Source of the DNA: Halorubellus sp034808145
Lineage (GTDB): Archaea > Halobacteriota > Halobacteria > Halobacteriales > Natrialbaceae
Reading direction: 5' to 3'
DNA length: 64,000 bases
Assembly: GCF_034808145.1 (NCBI RefSeq)
Contig: NZ_JAXHGM010000002.1
Location: 586,724 to 650,723, forward strand
Shown here: in pieces, positions 45,136 to 55,143 of the stretch
How the letters are laid out: the number at the start of each line of letters is the position of its first letter
Numbering within the stretch: position 1 is the first letter of the stretch
Notes under the pieces: generated by a model
Database searches by the model: none
What the model was told of the DNA's origin: nothing
What the model saw: the letters and a program-made list of their open reading frames with translations, nothing else
Made by a program: the position numbers and the translations under genes

Positions 45136-45642
45136 GCTTCCTTCAAACACGTTCACACTACAAATCTCAGCCGGACCAATCTCGTGGAATTTGCGGAATA
45201 TTTGTAATCCATGTTAGCGATTCTGTGGGGATATCTAAACCAGAGAGATAGTAGTGTCTACAGTAGGGAACGGTTCAGATGTATGCAGTGGTGAGTACCC
45301 TGTTCCGAAACGGAACGCTGGTGTCTTTTGTTGTCTCTCCATCACATCTGAAAAGGTCAGTCACGGAAAATTTAGAAGGTTATCATGTTCAGAGAATTGT
45401 TTCCACTGATATTCTAACGGGTGCACATATCTTTGCACCGAGGGCAAGCCCTACAGTCGGAACTTGATGAATGTCTATGCTCCAAGTGACCGAACTGCTT
45501 TAGAGCGCACCGCTCGTTGAACTGCTCAACACACCCAGCAGCGTGGACAGACGAACAAACTTCGTCGTCGAAATGGTCCGCAGACTCACTCAGGAGGCCG
45601 ACACGGTATTACTGCGTCAATACTTCGAGATGCTCTGCAGCA
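45136..45642. other. Spacer with small doubtful frames
   Basis: A 62-codon frame (45,279-45,467, MYAVVSTLFRNGTLVSFVVS) has no recognisable domain and weak coding bias. A second open stretch (about 45,520-45,648, ending VLLRQYFEMLCSIS) lacks a clear start. I support neither as a gene. Confidence 0.4.
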
Positions 45643-46407
45643 TTAGTTAGAATGTCGAGTTGCGATTCCCGAATCGCGGACGAGGCAGAAGTGTGAAGAG
45701 GATTTTCCATTTCCGTCGGCGATTGGGTGCTGAAGCGTCATCGGCCCATCTTCAGCAACGGTTACGTGAACTACTGCATCATCGGGGAAGGTTCGTTGGA
45801 AGCTGATGAGGAAATCGAGGGGGTACGTCGATTCGACGTCGGCGGAGTGGACGATTCGCGCTTCGTCGGGGCCGAGCTCGAAGTATAATTTGTCGTCGAA
45901 GTCGTCAGTAAGTCCGGTGATGGCTTGATTGTTGTCGTCCATACTCACGGTCAGCTCTGCACCACACAGGTTCGCAAGTTCCACAGGGAGGTTCATCGTC
46001 TGGCCGGAGACGACGACCTCTGCAGGTTGGTCGACGTCGGTCCGGTTCAATGGAGCAGGAACGTGTCTCGAATCCAGAAGCGCGGCGTTGTAAGTGATTG
46101 AGTCCGTTTTCAGGGTGAATGTCTGCTCTTCGATATCGACGCTAATGGTCACGTCGGCTGGTCGCTTGATCACGAGCGGGATGTCGCTGAGGACATCGGT
46201 ATCGAGGCTGGTCTGCATGGGTGCTGCATCGTATGACTCGAAGGCTGCTGACGATAGCGAGATATCGCCCCACGCGTGGCGTGCCTGTGAGACAATTCGC
46301 ATCTCCAGGCTGGATTGGTCGATGGACAGGCGTGCATCTGTATGAAACAGGGAGGTTACGGCAGTGACCGCGTCGAGTACATGCGCCGGTAGCGTGGCGT
46401 CCAACAT
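45643..46407 (-). CDS. Divergent PCNA-like DNA sliding clamp
   Basis: The 254-residue protein matches archaeal PCNA (~247) along its length. The start MLDATLPAHVLDAVTAVTSL is followed by ARLSIDQSSLEMRIV. AAFESYDA is the AFESY signature of haloarchaeal PCNA, and the second domain ends TYPLDFLISFQRTFPDDAVV, HVTVAEDGPMTLQHPIADGN and SHFCLVRDS, parallel to the usual DYLKDMNKAIP... and Y-LAPR end. Canonical residues are substituted in many places, so it is a paralogue or element-encoded clamp rather than the housekeeping copy. A longer frame starts at 46,488, but its first 27 residues are not clamp-like. It lies beside a dead transposase. Confidence 0.78.
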   Translation of the reverse strand: MLDATLPAHVLDAVTAVTSLFHTDARLSIDQSSLEMRIVSQARHAWGDISLSSAAFESYDAAPMQTSLDTDVLSDIPLVIKRPADVTISVDIEEQTFTLKTDSITYNAALLDSRHVPAPLNRTDVDQPAEVVVSGQTMNLPVELANLCGAELTVSMDDNNQAITGLTDDFDDKLYFELGPDEARIVHSADVESTYPLDFLISFQRTFPDDAVVHVTVAEDGPMTLQHPIADGNGKSSSHFCLVRDSGIATRHSN

Positions 46408-46493
46408 CAAGCTACGCCCCACGGGAGGAGTTGACCATGGTACTCGCGGAGCGCCCGCTGCGTGGGTCAACGGTGGATTCGTGGTCAATCATG

Positions 46494-48215
46494 TTACGGT
46501 TCGGTCGAGGATTTACGCGAGAAGACGACGTCGACGATTCCGAGCAAGACTTCGTAGTACGTGACGTTCAAGCGCAGGCAGTACGTCGGCGACGGCGCTC
46601 TGGTGATCAGTGTGTGGAAGTTGTCGTAGAGCATCCCGGCATTGAGGAGGAACCACTGGAGTGTCGGGTCGGAAGTGCTCGTCGGTGCACCGAAGTCGTA
46701 TTTCAACTGTCTGAAGAACGTCTCGATAGTCCATCGCTTGTGATACCGGTCGTAGACGCTCGAAAGATCGGTATCTGCTGGCGATAGGTCGGTGAGGTAT
46801 GCCATATGGGTGGCAGAGTTCTCGCTCCTGAGCCAAACCGGAATCGGGTGGACGTAGAGGTTGGGGCCTGGTGTACCGTCGGAGAAGTCGATGTTCTCGC
46901 GGAAGCCAGTCTCTCCCTCGGGTGTCTCGTCTAGAAGTTCTTTGACCGCCCTTGCGCTTCCCTCGGATGGCCCACTCGCGGTCAGCGCTCGCTCGACACA
47001 TTCTGACGGCGTCTCCATCGTAGAACTCTCGATCGATGTGGACACGCCCGATTTCGCCTTGCTTCGCGGCTTCTCGTAGCAAGTAGTGGAAGTGTCCAGT
47101 CGTATCGCTGTTGTCGGTGACGAGGTCGATACCGGATGCGAACCATGCCTCGATGTTCGTCACGCAGAGTGCCGCGAACTCCAAGCCCTGCCCGGTCTCA
47201 TTCGTTTTGGGATTGTTGAGCACAAGTTCCCCGTCGCCATCCCATTCGAGCCACGTCGTGTCGAGGGCGAAGTCGTACTCGTCTTGGAAGAACCCGAACT
47301 CGGCTGCGAACTCGACGAACCGACGGATGACGGCAGCGAACATCGGCCGCACCTTGTTGTGATCTAAGGACCTGATGAGCCGACTGACTTGGCTGGCCGT
47401 CGGAACTGCATCCGCGTCATAGTGCCACGTTGCAATAGGTCTCGCAGAGCTCAGCCCGTTGCTCAGAGCGGCCTGCGCAATGGCGGCGAAGATTGTCGTT
47501 ACAGAGTGTGACCGATTGCTTGCACGGTCGAACGACACCGGCTCTAACACGTCGTCGAGAAGGAACCGAATCCAGTTTCGGATAGCAGCCCGTCGTGTCG
47601 CGCCGGAAATCTCTCGCTCGTCGATCGACGGTGAGGCGTAGATCCCATGATCTCGAACGACTGAGTCAGGTGTCGGAGTTCCATGCCGGAAGGCAGTATG
47701 AACCGCACGGATAGCCGCGTTCCTGACAGCATCCCGCACACCCGCCTCTTCGAGACGGTGGTTCGCGCGCCAGAACGTGGACTGGTCGGGGCTGACTCGT
47801 ACCCCAATGCAGTAGCGACCCCGGTTGTGTTCGCTAGATGGTGGACGAGTGCTGGCCACGAGTTCAGCATCCACGCGTCGTGCAGGATGATTGCCCGGAC
47901 GTGCCGTGCTGGCACGGAAAGCTCCGTGGGGGAGAGTCCTTCTGCGTCGAGCGGCCGCTCGATATACTTCTGAATCGCAGCATCGAAGTTCGCTGCAATG
48001 TCTTCGGTTACCTCCGTTACGACGGCGTCGTCGCTGGAGCTGACGTTTGCCGCGGCAAACTGAGCTGTGAGGTGGGCTCTGTGTTGCAGTTCGGTGACGT
48101 CGTCGACAGGATACTCAATCTCGATGTCCTGGCCACGGCTTTCGACTGCTCCATACCCGTCCCTCCTCGAATCGTGATTGTACGTGATATCGACGTCGAT
48201 ATCGAGGATCCGCAA
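46494..48215 (-). pseudogene. YREK-type (IS4-like) transposase with two frameshifts
   Basis: Three frames in succession make one transposase. 48,215 to about 47,800 gives the N-terminus (PVDDVTELQHRAHLTAQFAA; LSVPARHVRAIILHDAWMLN). About 47,795-46,955 gives the middle (STFWRANHRLEEAGVRDAVR; FALDTTWLEWDGDG with the first Asp; VTDNSDTTG). About 46,955-46,494 gives the end. The end holds YHKRWTIETFFRQLK, which fits the Y-x2-R-x3-E-x6-K signature of IS4-group enzymes exactly. The frameshifts lie near 47,795 and 46,955. Two relatives occur at 50,373 and 53,830 in this window. Confidence 0.75.
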
Positions 48216-48293
48216 GAGGAGCGAGCCGGCCTCGCGCAGAACTCATTCTCGGACTAGATAGAGGGTCAGTTCCTCGCTTTGAGCTGATGGACG

Positions 48294-49724
48294 TTAGTCG
48301 TCGTGAAAGGTGTTGTATGTGTCTGCTCCGACCATCCAAATCTGTCGAATCACGAGCTTGATGTCGTAGGTGAATGATTGGGATTTGACGTACTGGAGGT
48401 CGTAGCGGAGTTTTTCGTCTGGATTGGCGCCGGTGACGTCGTTGACCTGTGCGAGACCCGTCAGTCCGGGTTTGACGAACCAGCGTTTCCGCCAGTCGGT
48501 GACGCCAGTCTGGATGTCGGCGTCGATGGAGGGCCGTTCGGGACGGGGGCCGACGACGCTCATGTCGCCCTTGAGGACGGACCAGAGCTGTGGGATCTCG
48601 TCGAGGTGCGTCTGCCGGAGGATTCGACCCATCCTGGTCACGCGGTCGTCGACGCCGCCGGCGTCTTCTTCGCTGATCTTCGCGCCGGTCTCAGCTTCGG
48701 CGTTCTCGACCATCGACCGGAACTTGTACACGTCGAAGGTGTCCCCGAACACCGCTGTCCGCTTCTGCTTGTAGAGTATCGACCCGCCGTCGTCGAGCTT
48801 GATGCCGACTGCAACCGCAGCAATGACGGGACTGAGGGCGAGCAGTCCGACCGTGGAGAACGCGACGTCGAAGGCCCGCTTCAGGACGTAGTCCTGGACG
48901 TCGTAGGGTTCGATGTCGATGTCGACGAGGTCTCCCACGTCGCCCTCCGCCGTCAGCACCGAGTCAGCGTGGTCGCGGTGGACTTTAGCGGCGACGCCGT
49001 GTTCGTAGCAGGCGTCGAGGGCGCCGAAGAAGTCGGCGCGGTCGGTGTGTCTAAACGCGAGGATGACGGTATCGACGTGGTGTTCGACTAGGACGTCCTC
49101 GATGCGAGAGAGGCCACCGAGATGCTTGAGTACGCTTCGTTGGATACCGCCGTCCGCTATGGCTTTCGAGGGCTTAGATGTCGGACTGTCCTCTACCGGG
49201 GGCGTCGGGCAGAGGTACCCGATGAGCGGTGTTTCGATTTCCGCGGCGAGTTTCTGGACCTCCTGTGGGTCGTCGCCGACGATGATGGTGCGCTCGGGCG
49301 TACTCTCGGGTCGACGTCGAATCCAGACGAACCACAGGGGGAGGGCGACGAGCAGTATCGGCGTTACCGCAAGCAGGGTCTGCCGGGGGAGTTTGTACGT
49401 GTAGTCGAAGTACCCGACCGTAGCGAGCGCAAATATGGCAACGAGGAGCCGCTTCTGTGCGAGGCCGACGGTGTCGAGTATACGTCGGGGGCGGGGCTTG
49501 TACAACGGGAGGAAGACGCCCGTGACGACAGCAACTGTCGTGACGACCTCGTAAACACCTTCGAGGCCGCCAGGCGCGTCCGGCGACAGTCGATTGAGGA
49601 TCGGGAGAGTCCCGATGATTTCCTGCCCCGTCGGACTGTTGACTATGGAGACAGCGAGTGCTGTCAGAACCGCAACGCCGACGGCGCTGCCCACCCGGTA
49701 GCGCCAACCCCCATTCATATTCAC
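48294..49724 (-). CDS. Polyprenyl glycosyl-phosphotransferase (bacterial sugar transferase family)
   Basis: The 476-residue protein has four N-terminal hydrophobic segments (about 10-135), a CoA-binding-like middle domain and a C-terminal sugar transferase domain (about 275-476): LKRAFDVAFSTVGLLALSPV, ILYKQKRTAVFGDTFDVYKF with RSM, LDEIPQLWSVLKGDMSVVGP and RPGLTG-like KPGLTGLAQV. It starts glycan assembly by linking the first sugar phosphate to a polyprenyl (dolichyl) phosphate. This is the missing initiating enzyme for the cluster at 36-43 kb. GC content is core-like. A TATA box lies at 49,744-49,751. Confidence 0.92.
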   Translation of the reverse strand: MNMNGGWRYRVGSAVGVAVLTALAVSIVNSPTGQEIIGTLPILNRLSPDAPGGLEGVYEVVTTVAVVTGVFLPLYKPRPRRILDTVGLAQKRLLVAIFALATVGYFDYTYKLPRQTLLAVTPILLVALPLWFVWIRRRPESTPERTIIVGDDPQEVQKLAAEIETPLIGYLCPTPPVEDSPTSKPSKAIADGGIQRSVLKHLGGLSRIEDVLVEHHVDTVILAFRHTDRADFFGALDACYEHGVAAKVHRDHADSVLTAEGDVGDLVDIDIEPYDVQDYVLKRAFDVAFSTVGLLALSPVIAAVAVGIKLDDGGSILYKQKRTAVFGDTFDVYKFRSMVENAEAETGAKISEEDAGGVDDRVTRMGRILRQTHLDEIPQLWSVLKGDMSVVGPRPERPSIDADIQTGVTDWRKRWFVKPGLTGLAQVNDVTGANPDEKLRYDLQYVKSQSFTYDIKLVIRQIWMVGADTYNTFHDD

Positions 49725-50372
49725 CTAATGGGGACCGGTACGAGTTAAATGCTCCGAACATGACACAGAGAGTGATTGTATTAACCTGCTATTCTTGCTG
49801 TCATTGACAGGATACAGCTGCCTGAGGCATAACAGTTCTCGAATCAAGACCACGAATCACGAAAACGACAACTGAGATGCGACTCGATGCCGTGAACAAC
49901 GGGCGGGATAGCAACGCACCCACTGACAGCACGACCATATCGTACCCTGTGGCTGTCAACATAGACACTTGACTGACCGCCCAAGCATCTTGGAACCCTG
50001 GGTTAAGACAGAACGGTTTCAAAAATGGATAAGTTCAATTGTTGCACCAGATCAAATCCACTTCGGACTCCAGAATGAGTCTGTAAGGGTGTTTTAGGAT
50101 ATTTTGAGAACAGCAATTGAACATGCAAGAACCGTTTTGTGGGTTGCTTTCGCCTTAGTCCGAAGATTTCTCGTACCAGGTCAGCTCAGGTACTACCTAT
50201 GCCGGGGGCGTTATTGTGGGTGGAATCCGCTTCTCGTCCAATCCGAATTCTAAGATTCCCTTCCTGAGTGCCTCTCATTGACAATCCCATTATCTGGTGT
50301 GGGAGCCTTGCAAGTGGGTTGTCTGAGGGCAATCCCTTATCCGTAACCTCGGCATAGTGTAACACATTACAC
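49725..50372. other. AT-richer intergenic region, no supported gene
   Basis: It contains the promoter of the sugar transferase gene (minus-strand catttaac, 49,744-49,751). A 73-codon minus-strand frame (49,801-50,022) with a hydrophobic stretch has no recognisable domain and may be a relic. Nothing else is convincing. Confidence 0.4.
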
Positions 50373-51293
50373 ATGCCCGATGGCTATCCGATACGGCATT
50401 CAGATTCCTTCAGACCAAGCTCAGCACAGGGCAGCGGAAATTACACGACGAAATACAGGTATCAGGATCATCCGGAGAAAGCAGAGTACGGGCCGGTAGC
50501 TAATCGGTTCACCGAGGAACTCAATCTCAGTCACCCTGCACCTGACATTCAGACGCTACGGAGGGAAACGCATCTAGCCGCGCAACTACACGAAGACAAC
50601 CGGAATCAGTGGGAGTCAAACTATCCATTCGAGAATGACGGGTCGACGCTGTACGACATCGCTCTCCTTGAGGTCGCCGAAAGGGCTCTCGATCTCGAAG
50701 GTATCGACCCATCAGTGCTCGACGTCCCCGAACGACGATTCAAGACGGTCTTTCTCAAAGAAGCGCGAAACCCTTCTACACCCAAGGACTTCTTCAAGTA
50801 CCTCGAACACGCCGAACCGGTGCTCGCCGAGCTCGGATACGGTAGGCCGTCAGAGTTCGTGAGTTCCGAGACGCTTCGTACCGGAGCGAACGAACGTCTC
50901 CCTGGAGAGTTGGCTGAACTGGAGGGAGGTCGGGATGCTTTCAAAGCAGCTGTCGTTCGAGCAGTCTATGCAGTGTTCCGGAACGGAATCACGCCTCCGG
51001 ATGCGATGAGTACAGCATACGGATTCGACGCTGTTCGTCCGCTACTGTACGAGAAGTTGGTCCTGCGCCCCGCGAAGAAGGAAGCCCTCAAGAATTGGGT
51101 TCGACTCCTCCTCGACGAAACACTGCAGCCCCTCACGTTCCATCGCAAACAACGGCAGATAGAGATCTCACAGTTCGTCGGACTCTTCGCCGCGTCTGCA
51201 CTCTACGATTGCGAGGGTTCCGAGAGTAAGGATTTCAGCGAATCGGGTCAGGAACCGATTGCGACTCTGCAAGCTTTGGCTGTCGCCCTGTAA
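50373..51293 (+). pseudogene. N-terminal half of a YREK-type transposase, catalytic half lost
   Basis: The intact 306-codon frame corresponds to the N-terminal and middle parts of the transposase at 46,494-48,215. Matching stretches are IQTLRRETHLAAQL, LEGIDPSVLDVPERRFKTVF, AFKAAVVRAVYAVFRNGITP and NWVRLLLDETLQPL. It ends before the region holding the DDE/YREK residues, after ATLQALAVAL. The frame itself is undamaged, so it may still make a protein, perhaps a DNA-binding one that interferes with the full enzyme. Confidence 0.65.
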
Positions 51294-51916
51294 TCGCTTC
51301 TGAACTTGCGGCTCTTACAGCTACACGGTCGAAATCTCAGTGCCGTTATAGCTCACAGAAGCGATCTTGACGCAATTTTACACACTGATAGTCACTGGAG
51401 TGCCTTTTATGACACTCTAATACTGTATATCCGATAGTTTAAAGATTAAACTGACGATGTCCCTCTCTATTCAATCGAATATTCGTTGGGTGGCCCTCTG
51501 AGGTCCTGCGTTTTCACACCCTCCCCGAGGGTATGACACGAGATCCGGGTCAATCGCCTTACTGCGGCGGAATGTCACTGACACCCCTTTGTGTGACATA
51601 AAATTTAATTATACTGTTAATTTTTGCATGTTTAATAGCGTGAGCGGGGACGGGGAATTCCTCAATACGTCTTTTAAAACCGTTCGTTTCAATGGATGTG
51701 GAGAGTGCCCTGATTCCGTTTTATGCAGGACTAGTCAATCTTTGAGCTGGCATGATTTATGGTCCCCTGATGTTGGATTGATCCAGTAATGCGGACCCGG
51801 AAACCGGCGGACTTTACTTTCGATATCCGTCGTTGTTACAATATACTAGATTAACACTTAGACAATAGTTCTGGTTGAGGGCTTACTGTTATACATTTAG
51901 CGTAGAAACAGTAATT
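51294..51916. other. AT-rich region upstream of the recombinase
   Basis: A 66-codon frame (51,589-51,789, MCDIKFNYTVNFCMFNSVSG) has four Cys in its second half but no recognised fold, and its base usage is poor. The region holds a hairpin, ccctccccgaggg (51,521-51,533), and long A/T runs. It may include the recombinase's own site or promoter; this is not decidable by eye. Confidence 0.35.
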
Positions 51917-52876
51917 ATGCAGTTCCAACCTCTTGATGACGGCAAGTGGCGTGTATTCCTCAGAGTAGATGAATTCGAACAAATGTTGCAGAGCGCCGAG
52001 GGGCAGCGGGCGCGGACGGTTATGTTTTTGATGGCCATTTCACTCCGTGTCAAAACAGCAGCGAACCTCCTCGTGGGCCAATTCTACCAAGATGATGAAG
52101 GATTCTGGTGGGTTCACATCGAAGCTAAAGATGCGACTGACCGAGACCGTGAAACGAAACCACGAGAAGTACGGGTTCCACGTTCCGTTATTGAAGAAGT
52201 AGAATCACACTTGGGGAGCGACTTAGACAAATTACCGGGTGATACGGCGGTTTTCAACGTTGTGAAGCGAACACTTCAGCGTGACATCGAAGACGCACGG
52301 GAGAATGCGGCCATAGCGACCGGAACCGAGAATTATTTAAAGATCTCGTCTCACGATTTCCGTCGGTATTACGCCAGTCACTACTTGTATCGCCTTGGTG
52401 TCGACAAACATGCTGTACGTCAGATGGGGGGATGGAAGAAAGTCGAACATATGGTTGAGTATCTCCTGCTACCGCGAGACCTACTGAAGAACCGACTCGC
52501 TGAAGCAGGAGTTTTAGGTCAGAATCCGCTGACAATGACGAACTCGGGTCCAGCAGACCAAGTCGACGCAAACTTCGACACTATTGAATTCCTCGGATAT
52601 CAGGTTGACTCTGATGACGTCAACGAGACACTCCAAGACCGTCTCTTGGAGTTAGGTGAAGAAGTTGATGGCGTTCGGGTCCTGCTTGACGACCGAGACG
52701 CAGGTAGTTCAGAAGACACCGTGAGTACGGATGAAGCGACGCGCCAAGCTTCCTTCAGCACAGACTTCCCTGATGATGAGAGCGGGATAATAGATCTCAT
52801 AATGGTAGCGAAAGCCGCGTATGTCTCGACAGTCGTCGCAGGATCGTGGACGGTTACCCTCGCCCCGCTATTCTGA
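51917..52876 (+). CDS. Tyrosine recombinase (integrase), catalytic-domain form
   Basis: The 319-residue protein starts MQFQPLDDGKWRVFLRVDEF. It has the catalytic residues of the tyrosine-recombinase fold: Arg I in ISLRVKTAANLL, His-x-x-Arg in ISSHDFRRYYASHYL, a Trp in the His/Trp position (QMGGWKKVEHM) and the nucleophile Tyr in MVEYLLL. The usual N-terminal SAM-like core-binding domain is reduced to a short stub. The C-terminal ~90 residues are an added acidic region ending in a hydrophobic stretch (IIDLIMVAKAAYVS). It probably integrates or excises an element here. Confidence 0.82.
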   Translation: MQFQPLDDGKWRVFLRVDEFEQMLQSAEGQRARTVMFLMAISLRVKTAANLLVGQFYQDDEGFWWVHIEAKDATDRDRETKPREVRVPRSVIEEVESHLGSDLDKLPGDTAVFNVVKRTLQRDIEDARENAAIATGTENYLKISSHDFRRYYASHYLYRLGVDKHAVRQMGGWKKVEHMVEYLLLPRDLLKNRLAEAGVLGQNPLTMTNSGPADQVDANFDTIEFLGYQVDSDDVNETLQDRLLELGEEVDGVRVLLDDRDAGSSEDTVSTDEATRQASFSTDFPDDESGIIDLIMVAKAAYVSTVVAGSWTVTLAPLF

Positions 52877-53169
52877 AGTTTCATACTAACTTCAGGATAA
52901 ATAGATTCCGAAATACCATTGAACTCTTGAATCACTCATCGAGTCGAAGAGCAGCTGTCTGACGCACGTTTATATCTATTCGGACATCCTTTGGATTAAG
53001 CGACGCCCGAGAACTCCCCGCATCTACAATCCCACGATGCATAGACCTCTCTGGCAGAACAAAGCGATACCCCAATCCCCGGTATCATAGTTATTTCCCG
53101 ACGCGAGGCCAGCGCGTCGTCGGACGTCGCGTGTCAGCAGCGCAAATAGCCAGCGGCACGCGAAACCAA

Positions 53170-53787
53170 TGACACGAGAACTACCCCCCTGGACGCGATG
53201 GAACAGCTCGATACGACTATGCAGACGGAACGCTCACCGTCAAGCGAGAGACCGAGGCGAACAAGAAGCTAATCGAAGCAAGAGGCAGTGACCGAGACGG
53301 CGACTGGACGCGCCGCTTCCCCGCGACCCGGACCTCCGTTGAGGTTGGCGATTACCTCTGGAGCATTCCGGATAACTGGAGGAAGTGTTACCATAAGACG
53401 ATCGGGGACACATCGAACGATCGCATCTACCACATCACCGAGTCAGGCGAGTTCGTCCTCACTACTCTCCCTGATGAAGACAGTTACCTGGTTGATGCTC
53501 ACCCCACCGTCGAAACAGTCGGAAGTATAACGTGGACCGCCCGCGCGGATATCGATCAAGATGCGCTCGGAGATGCCCTGAATAACGTCTAGGAGCCCTC
53601 CAGGGGAGTTTGACGATGCAGTCCGCGACGTCCTCGAATACGCCTGTGATAACCCGATAGACGCAACCGACGAGACCGAAGAGATTGTCAAAATACACAA
53701 ACTGGAGCACATAGAAAATACAAGACAGATCGTGGAGTCCGCGTTCGGTTCATTCGATGGGCCGTTCCCTCCGAAGACGGAATCTTG
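53170..53787 (+). pseudogene. Frameshifted gene of unknown function
   Basis: Starting at the ATG at 53,170 (MTRELPP) the frame breaks in a run of six C (53,184-53,189). With one C fewer it continues GRDGTARYDYADGTLTVKRE to a stop at 53,590 (ALGDALNNV). A second frame then carries on without its own start, FDDAVRDVLEYACDNPID to FPPKTES at 53,787, so another indel near 53,592 probably joins them. Coding character is good in both parts (about 200 residues in total). No domain is recognised. The C-run could also be a sequencing error. Confidence 0.55.
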
Positions 53788-53829
53788 ACCCATCCGGAAT
53801 ACGAGCGCGAAAACGAAGTCATGGTGCAA

Positions 53830-54293
53830 GTCCATCACCTTCTCACCGACTTTGCTGTCGTTTTAGAGTCTCCACACATCTTCGTGCCGGTCCGGTAGGA
53901 CGCGATGCAACTCCGGTAGCATCCGACAAGGCACTCCAATCTTCGGGGCCGGATTCCTTCTGCGACGGGAGCTGTCTCGAAGTGCTCCCGCATCGCCGCA
54001 TCGAAGGGCATTCCAATGCCTTCAGCGACATCTGTTACGACGGCGTTGCGGCCAAGGTTGACGTCTGCCTCGCCGAAATCAGCCCAAAGATGCCCGCTGT
54101 TTTATGGTTCGTTGACGTCTTCGACTGGATGTTAGACGTCGCTGTCCTGACCGCTGCTCTCGACCGTCCCATCTTCGTCCGGGCTCGAATCGTGTGTGTG
54201 GGTGATATCCACTTCCTTCGGTTCCGAGTCAGCGCTATTTTTCTGGACATCAGTGTGACTTACAGTCGGTGTCGGGTCGTCTTTGTCTGCCAT
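53830..54293 (-). pseudogene. Third, badly decayed copy of the YREK-type transposase N-terminus
   Basis: Minus-strand reading from 54,293 gives MADKDDPTPTVSHTDVQKNS, then DITHTHDSSPDEDGTVESSG, a stop, HPVEDVNEP, another stop, and GEADVNLGRNAVVTDVAEGI. The order matches the N-terminus of the 48,215 copy (DITYNHDSRRDGYGAVESRG, YPVDDVTEL, AVVTEVTEDI). It has at least two stops and shifts, and no catalytic part. Confidence 0.65.
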
Positions 54294-54474
54294 TATTCTA
54301 CATCGTAATCGGCTCGGGTATAAGTCCTACCCCGTGGTTAATCCTCACCTTTCGCTATATTACAGAATCAATCTCGAATATAGCAACACAAAATCCCTGT
54401 AAGGTGGAGGTTCAATATCGACCGTTCTAGAAAAGAGCAGTGGAGAATCTGTCTCCTTCAAAACGAGCGTCTGG

Positions 54475-54651
54475 TACCTAAACTCGCGGGGGAGAGAGAA
54501 CGGACTGCAGATTACTCTTGAGTGAATCACGATCTTCGGAAGAGCTGATCACACCTTGAGCTCGACCCTGTCAGCGTCGCTGAGGGCGTCGAAATTGCAC
54601 GCGAAGAAGTACGAGACGTGCCCGACGAATCGATAGGAAAGACCGAGTGAG
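54475..54651 (+). pseudogene. Decayed duplicate of the 3' end of the 55,144 gene
   Basis: gcagattactcttgag (54,511-54,526) and the terminal stretch PVSVAEGVEIAREEVRDVPD followed by ES and a stop at 54,651 match the downstream gene's LQQITLE-like segment and its end AVSVAEGVETAREEVRDAPD. The middle ~80 codons are deleted. So the unknown gene once existed in tandem. Confidence 0.65.
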
Positions 54652-55143
54652 ATTCTCGCTCCCGTAGTTTTCGGCACGGGTGGTCAATCGGTTTCACTCC
54701 GGGAGTGTCTATGAGTTCCTCCGAACTGCAAACTCAGAATCGAATCCTACGCCGACGCAGGCACCCCGAGTAACAGGAGGTACTCGCCCATGCTGTGGAG
54801 TTACTGATCACCGCCCTCGACGAATTCCTCGAATTACTCGCTGAATCGCTCATGGGAAGCACGTTGTTGGTGAGTAAGAGCACTGTTCGAACGACCTCTT
54901 TGAGAGATTGGAATATTACTCGGGCATGCTCTTTGTAAGTTTACTCAACTCACGAATCCTCACGGCTGACCTTTATGAGAGACTGGCTCATACAAAGGTT
55001 GCTGGAAAATCATGACAGGCGAACTGATTGAAGGGCTCGTCGGCATCAGGCCGACGATCTCGATTCGTTTGCAATTCGGTCTTCAGAACTCGCTGAGGGG
55101 GCCCTGTCATCCGGACTGCCAGTGACGGTTTGAAAGACGAACT
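54652..55143. other. Region with relics and a hairpin upstream of the 55,144 gene
   Basis: It contains a perfect 7-bp-arm hairpin, CGTCGGC-ATCAG-GCCGACG (55,038-55,056). Two open stretches look protein-like but lack starts: VELLITALDEFLELLAESLM (about 54,795-54,856) and FAIRSSELAEGALSSGLPVT (about 55,070-55,132). A T-rich box (ctttatga, 54,971-54,978) could be a promoter. I read it as decayed genes. Confidence 0.4.
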
